Notes: a model not told the origin generated them from the letters alone. A stretch of DNA of 64,000 nt from Cyathus striatus (GCA_025738555.1 JAOVFP010000017.1:1-64000), one strand, 5' to 3'; positions 1 to 11,032 are shown, numbered from the stretch's first letter. Translations and numbers: made by a program.

Positions 1-5
1 TTAAA

Positions 6-515
6 TATCTACCTTCTCGTCCTAAAAATTACAAATCAGATGCACATTCGGTATTCCCCAATTAACTTATTACACCCCCGGCATATCCATCTCCGCGAAC
101 AACTGTATAAATTTGAATATCTACCTTCTCCTAAAAAATTACAAACCAGACGCACATTCGGTATTCCCCAATTAACTTATAACACCCCCGGCATATCCAC
201 CTCCGCGACCAACTGTACAAATTTAAATATATCTACCTTCTCGTGAAAAATCAGAGACATTTTTCTTTTGCAATTAAACGCAATCAACGGTATTCTCCAA
301 TTAACTTATCACGCCACCGGCATATCCATTTCCGCGAACAGCTGTTGAAACTTAAATATATCTACCTTCTCTTCGTGATAAATCAGAGACATTTTTCTTT
401 TGCAATTAAATGCAATTAACGGTATTCTCCAATTAACTTATCACGCCACCGGCATATCCATCTCCGCGAACAGCTGTTGAAATTTAAACATATCTACCTT
501 CTCGTCGTGAAATAT
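6..515. repeat. Tandem repeat, four units plus a partial fifth
   Basis: The block TATCTACCTTCTC recurs at 6, 118, 230, 359 and 491, giving units of 112, 112, 129 and 132 bp. Each unit also carries a CGGTATTCYCCAATTAACTTA block and an end like CCGGCATATCCATCTCCGCG. The first two units are of one subtype and the last two of another, longer one. A diverged copy of the unit end (CCATCTCCGCCAACAAC) recurs near 1588-1604. The array may continue past the left edge of the window. No coding potential was seen. Confidence 0.85.
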
Positions 516-1089
516 AAAAAGTTCGATATCATTACAGCTTGATTAACGTAAGAAATACCGGCACTGACAAGACGAAAATACGTCCACATACATTAATAAG
601 TAATATTTTATTTATTATTAGGAACATGTACGTGCTTCACGTTATTGAAATCATCTATATTCGACTGCATACAGCTTGACGTGTAGTACGACATAGGTAC
701 GCCGGGTTTGTGATCATTGGTGATCAATTCAGTACGCGTTGAAACGTTCGTCAAAAACGACAATGAAATCAGGACGAAAAGGGGTATAGCGTCTATGTAC
801 GTGTTTTTTATTTTAAACTAAAGACAGAGTAATGTCTGTAATTTCTATCTGATTGAAAGTAATCGTACCATCCAACAAATGTTTATATCATAGGAGTACC
901 GAGACTCCTCATATTCCAAGCCACAAAATTAGCCAACACGAAACACTTATCCCAGATCCACAACCAACCACAAGATCTGACAATGATACCCATCTCCAAC
1001 AGCATACAAAATTATTTATAACCAACAGATCATCCCTCAAGCTCTAATCTTGTCACTTCTTCCCATTGCCATTCGCGGAAGAACCTGAC
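516..1089. other. No gene seen
   Basis: AT-rich sequence with only short, unconvincing ORFs. Nothing recognised. Confidence 0.5.
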
Positions 1090-1910
1090 ACTGGCTAAAG
1101 AATGCAGATTCAGATTACATATCATTACGTCAACGTCACCGGCGAGCACTTGTTCCGCTGTACCCGGTGGAGCTAGTGCTGGTGACTGTGATGGTATATG
1201 TAGATCGTTGAGAAGGCACGGTGTCTTAGGTAGACTCCGGATCAAGTAAGTCTCCCTTATGGTCGGATGTGTCTGTTATATGTGAGACTGCGAGTACGTT
1301 TAGTGTATATGTAGTACTTATGTATGACTCATAGGTGGCTTGAATATTCCTGTTAGTACCGTTAATACATATAACCGCAATATGACACATAACCAATGCC
1401 TTCGTGCTCTTAAGTTTCTATGCCCTCGGAGTCCGCGATAAAAAGTTTAAACGATGCGTCGATCTATCACCAATTAATACCACCTGCACTGTCCTAACAG
1501 CGATTTCCTTCTTGCAGTGGCACAGGACTTCTGTCAACCACAGCATACTTAACCACATCTCATCATTGAACGCCCACCGGCGGATCCATCTCCGCCAACA
1601 ACTAAATAGATCTTACGTTTATTCCTGAATCTAACTATAATCACCCGCAACAAGATTTTCCGTTACATCTAATCTAAACTTTTTCAACTCACAGAAGATT
1701 TCATCATCGCGTCAATTGACCAGCATGTAGATTCAGATTATCACCGTATCAGTGTCACCAAGCAAGTCACCAGTGTAGATTTGTTCCGTTCTGCGCGGCG
1801 GAGCTTGAGCTAGTGACTTTGATGCAAAATGTTGAGTCACTGAATAGGTACATTGTAACTTGTAAGTTCCCTTGTAATCGGATGATTTTGTTTTTCACTT
1901 GACTTTATCG
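1090..1910. repeat. Two diverged direct copies of a ~190-bp segment
   Basis: About 1095-1290 and about 1728-1905 share collinear blocks: ATTCAGATTA, a TTGTTCCG block, GGAGCT..AGTG, GTTGAG, and a CCCTT..T.ATCGGATG-like end. The copies are direct and about 630 bp apart. Between them lies a fragment resembling the end of the left tandem-repeat unit. No protein family was recognised in either copy, so this is probably repeat-derived. Confidence 0.5.
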
Positions 1911-4073
1911 AGTAGATTATGCGGTGCAATATTATAGAAAATGCACACCGCCCAAGCCACTTTGTGCTACTGAGTGGCACTACCTGAATGATATGCTGCC
2001 TATTGCTTTCAGTGCGTGTTCTACAACTTATCACGGAGACCTTAATGCAAGTCAAGTCGTTGTCGCATAGCTTAACTTGAATGTATGAACACAGAAAGGA
2101 GCTCCTGTCTAAATTGACCAAACGGTAGGACACCATTAGCCGAGGATTGGTACTACGGGCCCAGAATGAAGATATATTATCAAGAGCGGCCACAAAGTTA
2201 TTAAGTTCACTAATCGTAGTATCGACTCCAGTGTTGTTTAAAAAGTTGTGAGTATAGCGATTGCCCTGTGTTGAACCAGCGGTAACCAGACAATCGACAC
2301 ATGCTGTGGCCGACTCAGCTCGTAAGCTGTTCATCAATTTCGATCGCTACTAATTTTCATTGAAAGAACTATACCTTGAAGCCTCGAGCTTGAGGAACTG
2401 TTTGTAATTGGAGTTGCGCTTACCAATTGTTCTTTCTTGAGGGGTCTTGATGAATAGTCAGAGTTGGGGTTGCTCGGGGGCTGAGGCGCGAACGCGCGAG
2501 CCCCAGAGACCGCCCAGCTGCCAACGCCGACCCCCGATCGAGGAGGATAACGGTACAGGGTTAGGCAACGAACTTGAGTAACCAGTTAGTGTCCTTCGTT
2601 CACTTTATGTTTTTGAATTTCATTATATATTCACCTTTTTTAATTTCTTCAGGTATTGGACATCGTGAGTATGGGTTTGTCTGGGCAAGGTGGTTCTTGG
2701 AGCTGCGACCGAGACGATAGGGGCCGCCCTGTGCTGGGGGAGCAGATGCGAATCGCAAATGGCCCTCAAGTCCTCAGGGCTGCGCCCATAAAACACTGAG
2801 CCGAGCCTTTCCTGTATTGGTAATGTTTGACACCTATTTTTCTTGTTGCTCGACATGGACACATAGACACGGCGTAGACTAGTATTGTAACTAGTAATTA
2901 GAGTCTGTGACGCAAGAGTACGCGTTGGACAGACCATCTCACATTTGTATTTAAACCTACTCCCCACAGAGGGAGAAAATCATGTGTTTACTCGGTGTTT
3001 TCTTGGAGACTGATTTCTGAGCTAAGTGTTGAAATAAACGACGCATCGACGACGACGGCGGCGTTACATTTGGCCTCAAACCACGCAAGGGGAGGAAGCA
3101 TGAGGCAAATGGATAAGTATTTACGGTACATTGTAAACTACTTAAATACATAAAATCAACTGTAGCACATTTCCAGTAAAATACATAATAGGAATAGTAA
3201 CATATCTAAAAGCATATGTAGAAGCGGCATAGAATGATTATCATTGTGACATTTGAATAGCTAATATAATTCTGCACTAAGATCAACTCTCACTTGCTTT
3301 ATTTTCTCAATTCTCTCTCTCAAGGCAGTATTTCCTTGTAGCTAAGTACCACCTTCACATATTATCTAAGTTCCACTTCCCATCCTGACCTTACCTGATC
3401 CCGCAACGTTTTAATGTGTCTACTTCCGCTCCCGCGTGTGGATTATATAATCTGACACGAACACGTCGCTCATGTGGTCTGACTGACTCTGATCTACCGC
3501 CAACAGACTGCATTCCGTTTACCAAAGTCTCGTGTACTCTTACTCTAACGTACACCCACCCACTGACGGACATCCGTGTCTTCTCCCCCTTCCACAACGA
3601 ATCAACAGCTTGATGTGTGTCTTATTCTTGATTCACGTTATCAAATTCCTATCAAATTCGCTCACCAAGGGTATAGTTTGCGTACTTCGTTCCTCTATAC
3701 TACTGTCAAAGTCTGAGATACTTGTGACATCCATTCAATTAAGACGTCGACGTAGGGATACAGGTGCTACATTTTGCTTCTACTATATTTCATTCTTAAA
3801 AATTCGTGATTTACAGGAATACACCAAAGTTAGTGTTCACTGCCAACCATAACAATATAAGTATCACTGCACCACCATTAAGTATCTCATGCACTGTCAC
3901 ACCTTCATCTATGAACTTGCCAAAACCACCGGTTTCGATCGGACGAGGGTTTCTTGACCCTTGGTTCCTGAGGCCTGAAGTTTAAGAATCTCAAGTTTAA
4001 TAGGCAGTACTAAACCACTCAAAAATCACTTCAATCTCGGCCATTTTGTGGCGAATAGAAGTAGGTCATATAT
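1911..4073. other. Intergenic; no supported gene
   Basis: Only short ORFs on both strands, without recognisable motifs. The longest is a 166-codon minus-strand frame at 1837-2337. A GC-rich patch around 2465-2560 (containing GGCGCGAACGCGCGAGCCCC) stands out from the AT-rich surroundings. Nothing else can be supported. Confidence 0.4.
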
Positions 4074-4625
4074 TTAAATGTACTCATTAATATTGGTCTC
4101 CCTAAGATCAATTCCGACCTCCTGCCCAAGGGAATGCGCAGCATCGATGGCACTGTACACACCTTTTTTACATATTTTTACTATCTCCTTCCAAGGAAGT
4201 AGTGCTTCAGGTCAGCTTATTATAGAATCAGTAACTGCAACTTGTTTTTTACCTTCACTCTGTGGGAGGGACTGAATGTGCGAACAAAAGGAAGAGATGA
4301 GTATGGAGTGTGTAGTGGGAAAGTTTATGGAAAAGTACGAGATGATTGGGTGGGGGGGTATGTCGCCTAGGTACTCCGCTGTTTTTGATATGGATGCAAA
4401 TGATGTATTTGCTGCATGAATTAAGTACTAGAAGGGGGAAAGTAGTATGACAGGAAAACACACCAACAACAATAATGTCTCCTTCCCACACAGAATTCCT
4501 CAACATGGTATTGATGCCTACACTAGCATTTGTTACAAGTACCACCTCATCTGCTTTCACTCCTATAAGATTTGCCACTTCCTTCCATACATTGGCTAAA
4601 AGAGATGTGTAAAAAGATTCTAAAA
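4074..4625 (-). pseudogene. Relic of a class V (PLP-dependent) aminotransferase, isopenicillin-N-epimerase-like
   Basis: Two minus-strand blocks match the fold-type I aminotransferase pattern in the right order. Around 4600-4440 there is a segment with KADEVVLVTNASVGINTMLR followed by EGDIIVV, the loop before the phosphate-binding region. Around 4250-4077 there is a segment with LLPWKEIVKICKKGVYSAID followed by AAHSLGQEVGIDL, the PLP-binding Asp-Ala-Ala-His stretch that precedes the catalytic lysine. A TGA interrupts the second block just before its PEALLPW part, and the lysine region (usually NCHKW) is not found downstream. The piece is therefore both truncated and broken. It lies directly beyond the 3' end of the DDE transposase relic. 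Motifs are seen directly; the epimerase-like subfamily is inferred. Confidence 0.7.
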
Positions 4626-4794
4626 TCCTGCAGTGTAATGTATAGCTTCAAGAACTAAAATTGTGAATCTGCCTTTCATGTGCATCAAGTCCACCCTCAT
4701 AAGCAGATACCCACTGATAAACATGATGCTCCCATTTCAGAATCATTTCAACAGATACTTAAATCACAGTGCTCACAGAGATACCTTTTACTGC
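4626..4794 (-). pseudogene. 3' half of a DDE transposase gene split by the LTR element
   Basis: Read on the minus strand from 4794 downward, the frame continues the transposase interrupted at 11619. A stretch with ILKWEHHVYQWVSAYEGGLD and then a HNFSS-like end matches, from memory, the C-terminus of a transposase family common in Agaricomycetes. A TAA stop interrupts it near 4756, so the gene was degenerate independently of the split. The 5-bp sequence ACTGC at 4790-4794 is one of the two target-site copies. Confidence 0.7.
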
Positions 4795-4846
4795 TGTTAG
4801 GATTTTGTCACTTATCTAATCTTTTATCTAATCATATCTTATCTAT

Positions 4847-4867
4847 GTCATGTGACAGTCACATGAC
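4847..4867. promoter_or_regulatory. Perfect 10-bp palindrome in the LTR U3
   Basis: Arms GTCATGTGAC and GTCACATGAC are separated by one A. The palindrome is identical in the 3' LTR (11298-11318). It contains CACATG E-box-like cores and follows three TTATCT hexamers, so a transcription-factor site is a reasonable inference. Confidence 0.45.
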
Positions 4868-5031
4868 CTACAATGCAGACACCATGCGTATCAACATACG
4901 TTACTCATCATAACTGTGGGCACAGTTACACAGTTCGGCCATACATATTACATGAGTTCTTAATGAAGAAGCACAGTAACATGCGTTGTAGTGTAGGCTA
5001 ATGTACATGCGATTACTTCATGGTTCTTTTC

Positions 5032-5039
5032 TATAAATA
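5032..5039 (+). promoter_or_regulatory. LTR TATA box
   Basis: TATAAATA lies 33 bp before the 11-mer ATTCTTGTGCT (5065-5075). That is the distance expected for a transcription start at or near the 11-mer. The 3' LTR has the same box with one CpG change just after it. Confidence 0.65.
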
Positions 5040-5169
5040 CGGTCTTTCTAGTCAGTAGTTCGTTATTCTTGTGCTAGTTTATTCCAGATTAGCAATAAGA
5101 TTCACTTCTCTCTCACGTTCGAGTGTTTAAGTTCGGCTTCGAGTATTTTGCTCATCTGTCACTAACAAA

Positions 5170-5180
5170 AGCACAAGAAT
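5170..5180 (+). other. Self-priming primer-binding site (Tf1-like)
   Basis: AGCACAAGAAT begins two bases after the 5' LTR and is the exact reverse complement of ATTCTTGTGCT at 5065-5075 in the LTR, at the predicted RNA 5' end. The match is exactly 11 nt and is not extendable on either side. Tf1 and relatives prime reverse transcription with the first 11 nt of their own RNA. No tRNA-type TGG-initiated site is present here. Confidence 0.7.
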
Positions 5181-5529
5181 CTACCTCATTCCTCGACCCC
5201 GAACTTCTCTTCTACCGCTGAACCCCGGCAAAACTTCTCTCCATAACTCGTTCCCCGTCTTGGACCTCTTGGACCAGACGTACACTATATTCGATAGACT
5301 TGATCATTGTACTTGGAAGTACGAGAGGACTGGTGTAACATTGAGCCCGACACTGTCCGAATTACCGATCATCCAAGGCCCTCTGCCTTAAGTTTGGCAC
5401 GGCGCCAGTGACTGGGGAGGCTACCACATGTTGCCCCAGCTGGTTCTATCTGCAAGAAAGTGTGCGTGAAACTTAGGACGTCTCGCTAGTTTCCGAGCAT
5501 CCTCAAGAGCTTCTGTTACTCGATCTATC
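5181..5529. other. Retrotransposon 5' leader
   Basis: Untranslated stretch between the primer-binding site and ORF1. It presumably holds packaging signals; no motif was recognised. Confidence 0.5.
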
Positions 5530-5976
5530 ATGGTGGCACCCATTACTCGTTCCCAAACTCTCCGATCCCTTCAATCTCACTCCTATCACATCCCTTCCTC
5601 ATCCTTACCAATCTATACTCCTCGATCTCGCCCTACACCCTATTCCCGTCCTCAAACTCCGAGAGCCGTGTCGGTGGACTCCGATGACTCGGATTTTGAT
5701 CCCAACACATATCTTTCTCTTCACCAAATTCCTAATTACATTCCACCACCTCGTCTTCCTTCACCTCTTCCACACCCGATCAACCGCATCCTTACTATTA
5801 TCACCGAACCCGAACACGACGACGTACTCAGATTTAGTACTCCCACAAGATACATCTCCCCATTCGAACAAGATTTTTTCTCTCCTTTAGGATATGAAAC
5901 CCTTTTAAACACCGTACATAACGACGGTAGAGAACTTCCCACACTGACATACCCTGACTTCGACATCAATCTATAA
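5530..5976 (+). CDS. Retrotransposon ORF1, small Ser/Pro/Tyr-rich protein
   Basis: 148 aa starting MVAPITRSQTLRSLQSHSYH. It is basic and Ser/Pro-rich at the N-terminus, with an acidic patch (SVDSDDSDFDPN) near residues 48-60 and a mostly polar, proline-rich rest. No zinc finger or capsid motif was seen. The stop overlaps the gag start as TAATG (5974-5978), an arrangement that favours termination-reinitiation of the downstream ORF. It may be an N-terminal Gag segment split off as its own ORF, or an accessory protein. No family was recognised. Confidence 0.7.
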   Translation: MVAPITRSQTLRSLQSHSYHIPSSSLPIYTPRSRPTPYSRPQTPRAVSVDSDDSDFDPNTYLSLHQIPNYIPPPRLPSPLPHPINRILTIITEPEHDDVLRFSTPTRYISPFEQDFFSPLGYETLLNTVHNDGRELPTLTYPDFDINL

Positions 5977-7223
5977 TGATCTCCGCCGAAGTTATTCTTG
6001 GCTTCATCACAGCCATAGTGATGGTTTTTATGAAAGACGAGATTGTGACCAGATGGATGAACATGACTCCTGCCAATAAGCAGTTAGTCACAGAGAGCGT
6101 TTCGGCAATGACTCAAGGAGTCATTAAAGAAATTAGAGATGGAATTAAGGAAGATCAACCGGAACCTAGGGAAAAGATCGAAATTCCTGAAGATTACGAA
6201 GGAGATCCCCATATGGTTAATAATTGGATTAGACGTATGATGCTATACTTTCAGGAAAAAAACATCACGAACGATTGGAAAAAGATAACAATCGCATTAC
6301 CAAAGGTTAAGAAAGGAAAAGACAACCGAGCCCAACGATGGGCAGATACATTTTTAGGCGATCTGATCTTATTCAATGAAGAAAGAGCCAGATGGAAATT
6401 GTTACACGACGGAAAGGAACCCACTCTTCAGGACACTCAAAAGGTTAACATCGAAGCAACGGAAAATTCTCCAGCAATTATCCATGATGCATTTCAAATG
6501 GCCTGTCCTTTTGCCGATTGGAATACATTTGTCGAACGCCTTCAATTCTTTTTCATCTCTACGGAAACTCAGAATAACGCAATCGAACAAATCAATAAGG
6601 TTGTACAGGGAAATCGACCTGTCGAAGATTATACAATCGACTTTATGCAATGGATGAATTTAACTGGATTCGACAATACGGCTCTTGTAGACAAATATCA
6701 ACGTGGAATGCATCCCCTTTTAGCCAGAAGACTTATGGAAGTTGGAGGACTTAAAGTCACCAACAAACTTATTGATTGGGTAGACAAAGCTGCGGAATAT
6801 GAAAGAAACCGTCGAGAAGCTAATTTCGGACGCACTCAACAAAACTTAGGACGACCCCAGAACCAAAACCAGAATTCTGGACGCCCTCAGAATACCTCGA
6901 ACCCTGGAACTCCTCAACAGAACACGCAGCAAAAGACACCTGATCGCTCCAACCTTACGGTATCACAAGGTGGTAATCGTATGGATTTAGACCAACTTAA
7001 AAAAGAAGGTCGCTGTTTTTATTGTAAAGAGAAAGGACATATGTCCAATACATGCCCAAAGAAACCTCAAGGACCCTATGTACAACGTAATGTAAATATG
7101 GACTCTTCTATACCTGTAGCTTCCACTAGCGGAATAGTAGAATTACCGGATGTAACTAAATTATCGGAAGAGCAACGTGCTCTACTCATTGCTCAATTGG
7201 GTTTTCCCCAAGGCCAGCAGTGA
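5976..7223 (+). CDS. gag: Gag capsid/nucleocapsid polyprotein
   Basis: 415 aa. The N-terminus holds a hydrophobic stretch (VILGFITAIVMVFM, about residues 5-18) that could anchor the protein in a membrane, which is unusual for a Ty3-type Gag. The middle part, about residues 60-270, resembles the retrotransposon capsid domain (for example AFQMACPFADWNTFVERLQF). A Gln/Asn/Pro-rich linker follows, then a CCHC zinc knuckle CFYCKEKGHMSNTC (about residue 350) for RNA binding. The start is taken at the ATG overlapping the ORF1 stop. The stop overlaps the protease frame, which lies in the -1 frame, so a frameshift or reinitiation is needed to make Pol. Confidence 0.92.
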   Translation: MISAEVILGFITAIVMVFMKDEIVTRWMNMTPANKQLVTESVSAMTQGVIKEIRDGIKEDQPEPREKIEIPEDYEGDPHMVNNWIRRMMLYFQEKNITNDWKKITIALPKVKKGKDNRAQRWADTFLGDLILFNEERARWKLLHDGKEPTLQDTQKVNIEATENSPAIIHDAFQMACPFADWNTFVERLQFFFISTETQNNAIEQINKVVQGNRPVEDYTIDFMQWMNLTGFDNTALVDKYQRGMHPLLARRLMEVGGLKVTNKLIDWVDKAAEYERNRREANFGRTQQNLGRPQNQNQNSGRPQNTSNPGTPQQNTQQKTPDRSNLTVSQGGNRMDLDQLKKEGRCFYCKEKGHMSNTCPKKPQGPYVQRNVNMDSSIPVASTSGIVELPDVTKLSEEQRALLIAQLGFPQGQQ

Positions 7224-10200
7224 GCGCAAACTCGCCGGCCTCATTTTATGTACCTTCTAATGTAACTGTACCTACGGTAGATCTGGAATCGAAATACGTA
7301 TTGTTACAAAAAGAAAGAACCAAACGCGCCTTCCCAAATCAGGAAGTAAAACCTGGAAACGTGTACTGGGTCGCATGGAGATTAAAAGACCAAACATCGG
7401 AACTTGCCTTAGCTACATTGAGTATCTGGACACACCCTAAACAAAGACCTGAAGTAATTCAAAAAACAATTATGGAATTAAACGATCTTTCAGATCAAGA
7501 TGTAATTCCTGCATTGGAAGAATTAAAAAGACCCAAAAGATTTATCAGAGGAACCAATGGAAATCAAATGGATCTCGATTTAATGATTACAACTTTGGAT
7601 ACTCAACGAACATATGGAGTAAAAGCATTACTTGATAGCGGAAGTACTGGAACTTGTATTAATCGAAAATTTGTGGAAGAACATCAATTAACCACAAAGA
7701 AATATCCACGACCTTCTCCAGTCTATAATGCAGACGGAACTCTAAATAGTGATGGATCCATTACTGATTACGTTGAACTCAGAGTAAGACATGGACGACA
7801 TGTAGAAATACTACAATTAGCTGTTATCAACTTAGGAAAAGCATCCATGTTTATTGGACACGATTGGCTCCGAACCCACAATTCAGAAATAGATTGGGGA
7901 AAAGGAACAATCAAATTTACATGATGTCCAATAGAGTGTACTCCATTAATAAATACGATGAATCCAGAAGAAGATGAATCTGATCTAGATGAACAGATAA
8001 ATCTTGAATCGGACGATCATATTATAGCAGTTAATATATTCGAACAAATTGAATTAAGAGCATTTCAGACTACAGCTTCGAAAATTGCTGAGGCACAAAA
8101 TCAACAAAAACCGAAGAAACCTTGGAAAGAGACTATTCCAATGTATTATCATGAGTTTGAAAGGGTATTCGCAAAGGAATCATTTGATAAACTTCCTCCT
8201 CGTCGACCATGGGATCATGCAATTGAATTACTCCCAGGATCCACATCATTTGATTGCAAAATCTATCCACTAAACCTAGACGAACAAAAACAATTAGATG
8301 AATTCCTTGATGAAAATCTAAATTCAGGACGCATCAGACCTTCGAAATCACCTTGGGCATCACCATTCTTCTTTATCAAAAAGAAAGACGGATCTCTAAG
8401 ACCAATTCAAGATTATCGAAAACTAAATGAATTAACGATTAAAAATAGATATCCCTTACCGTTAATTCAAGAGTTAGTAGATAAATTGAAAAAGGCATGA
8501 TATTTTACCAAGTTGGATATTAGATGGGGATACAATAATGTTCGAATCAAGGAAGGAGATGAACAGTATGCTGCATTTAGAACCAATCGAGGACTATTTG
8601 AACCATTAGTCATGTTTTTTGGACTTACAAATTCCCCAGCAACTTTCCAGACTATGATGAATGATATCTTTAGGACAGAAATTAACGAAGGAACAGTAAT
8701 CGTATACATGGATGATATTTTAATATTCACGGAAACGTTAGAAGAACACAGAAAGATAGTTAAAAGAGTTCTCAGGAAATTAGAACAAAATGAACTTTAT
8801 CTTAAACCGGAAAAGTGTTTCTTCGAAAAGGCTGAAGTTGAATACTTAGGACTTATTATTTCAAAGAATTCTGTAAGAATGGATTCTGAAAAAGTAAAGG
8901 CAGTAGTCGATTGGCCAGTACCCAATAATAAACGTGAACTTCAACAATTCCTTGGATTCATAAATTTCTACCGAAGATTCATTCAAGGATTTGCGAAAAT
9001 AGCTAAACCCCTTCATGAATTAACTGGGAAAAATGAATGGAAATGGGAACTGAGTCAAGCACTAGCGTTTTCCGAATTAAAAGATCAGATCATATCGGCA
9101 CCAATTTTAGCAATGCCGAATGATGAAGGAAAATACCGAGTAGAAGCCAATTCCTCTGATTTCGCCAATGGAGCCATTCTATCCCAAGAACAAATTGATG
9201 GAAAATGGAGACCGATAGCTTTTCTATCACATGCCTTAAGTCCAACCGAAAGAAACTATGAAATCTATGATAAAGAAATGCTAGCAATTATGAGAGCATT
9301 AGACACATGGAGGCAGTATCTTTTAGGAGCAAAACAGATATTTGAGATTTGGACAGATCATAAAAATCTCCAATATTTTAAGAAACCACAGAAACTAAAT
9401 AGACGACAGGCAAGATGGCATACAGAATTATCGGAATTCCATTACACATTACATCATAAACCAGGAAATCAAATGACTAAAGCAGATTTACTATCTAGAA
9501 GAGCTGGACACGAACAAGGCGAACACGATAATGTAGACATTATACTTCTTAAACCAGAACACTTCAGACAAACGTATGAAGTACATGGTGAAGATGAAGA
9601 CATAATGGAACAAGTTCGAAAATCCAGAAAAAATAAGGATAAAGAAGTAATCAAAATGCTTAGTCTTAAGTCAAAAGACTGGAGTGAATCATCCGAAGGC
9701 ATAGTAACATGGAAAAATCGAATTTACATTCCTAAGAATGCTAAATTAAGAGAACATATAATTAAACTATGCCATGACTCTGCAATATCTGGACACCATG
9801 GTGAATACAAAACAATGGAACTAATCACGAGAGATTACTGGTGGCCTAGAATAATGTCCGATATAAAGAAGTATGTTTCGGGGTGCGAAGCATGTCAAAG
9901 GACAAACATACATCAATCAAAACCAACAGGTCTATTAAATCCTAATAGTATTCCAGAAGGACCTTGGCATACTATATCAATTGATTTTGTAGGACCACTT
10001 CTATATTCACAAGGATTCGATTTCTTGATGGTAGTTGTTGATCGATTCACGAAAATGGCAGCCTTTATTCCATGTAACAAGGAAATCGATAGTCCTGGAG
10101 TAGCAGAATTATATTTAGAAAAAGTATTTAAAAACTTCAGGATGCCACAACGTGTCATAAGTGATAGAGGATCGCAATTTGCATCTCATTTCACAAAAGA

Positions 10201-11032
10201 ATTCACAAAACGACTAGGCGTAAAAATGAATTTATCTACTGCATACCGACCACAAACAAACGGACAAGTAGAAAGAGTAAATCAAGAGATAGAACAATAT
10301 CTTAGAATTTACGTAAACTACAACCAAGATGATTGGGCAGATAAAATAGCCGTCACTGAATTTAATTATAATGACACGGTACATAGAGCAACAGGATATA
10401 CCCCTTTCTATTTAATGTATGGACATCATCCTTATGGAGGAATTAGACCAAACGGGACATCAAGAACTATCGGAGTAGATGAATTTATTTCTACAATCAT
10501 GAAAGCTAGAGAAAATGCTAAGGCGGCACTTACCTTATCCAACGAAGCTATGAAACGTGGATATGATAGAAACCGTAAAGAGTCACCTGAGTATAAACCT
10601 GGAGATCTTGTTTATGTAGAAGGAATTAATATCAAATCCGATAGACCAGTAGCAAAGTTAGATGACAAACGATACGGACCCTTTAAAGTAATAAAGAAAG
10701 TTGGACTAGCTTATGAAATCCAATTACCGAAAACCTGGAACCGAAAACACCCTGTATATAACACGCAATTACTTACGAAACACATTCCGGCACAATACAA
10801 ATCACAACAGAAACCAAAACCTCTGCCTGCTGTTGTGATAGATGATCAGGAACAATACGAAGTAGAAGCGATACTTGCATGGAAAATTAATCGGAAGAAG
10901 GTTCTTTATAAAATTAAATGGAAAGGCTATTCTTACGACCATTGCACGTGGGAACCGATAACGTCATTAACCAGATCGAAAAGTTTATTAAATAAATTCC
11001 ATCGGGAAAATCCGGAATGTCCTAATGTATAA
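7220..11032 (+). pseudogene. pol: Pol: protease, reverse transcriptase, RNase H, integrase, chromodomain (two internal stops)
   Basis: One frame carries the protease (LLDSGSTGTCINRKF, 7630-7675), the RT ([17 protein letters not shown] before the first palm motif; active site YMDD near 8705), RNase H, integrase and a C-terminal chromodomain. The integrase has the zinc-binding His/Cys set ending CEACQ near 9885, then Asp in IDFVGPL, Asp in VISDRGSQF and Glu in NGQVERVNQE. The chromodomain has YEVEAIL and YKIKWKGY near 10855-10940. TGA codons interrupt it at 7922-7924, between protease and RT, and at 8498-8500, inside the RT just before YFTKLD. Both are in frame with no shift, and both are explained by CGA to TGA. 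RNase H reads VEANSSDFA where the family has a catalytic Asp at the N. The first codon is a GTG overlapping the gag stop, so entry by -1 frameshift is more likely than a new start. Confidence 0.95.

Larger units (their letters stand above)
4795..5167 (+). repeat. 5' LTR
   Basis: 373 bp, TGTTAG...CTAACA, matching 11246-11618 except at six sites, every one a CG versus TG/CA difference. It opens with a cluster of TTATCT (GATA-type) hexamers. Confidence 0.97.

Noticed and set aside
1837..2337. 166-codon minus-strand ORF
   Set aside because: No recognisable motif, no splice context, and it overlaps a repeat-derived region; length alone is not enough.
5168..5200. tRNA-primed PBS next to the LTR
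   Set aside because: No TGG-initiated match to a tRNA 3' end; the 11-nt self-complement explains the site better.
7220..7222. GTG as an independent start of the protease
   Set aside because: GTG starts are rare in fungi, and the -1 relation to gag makes frameshift entry more likely.
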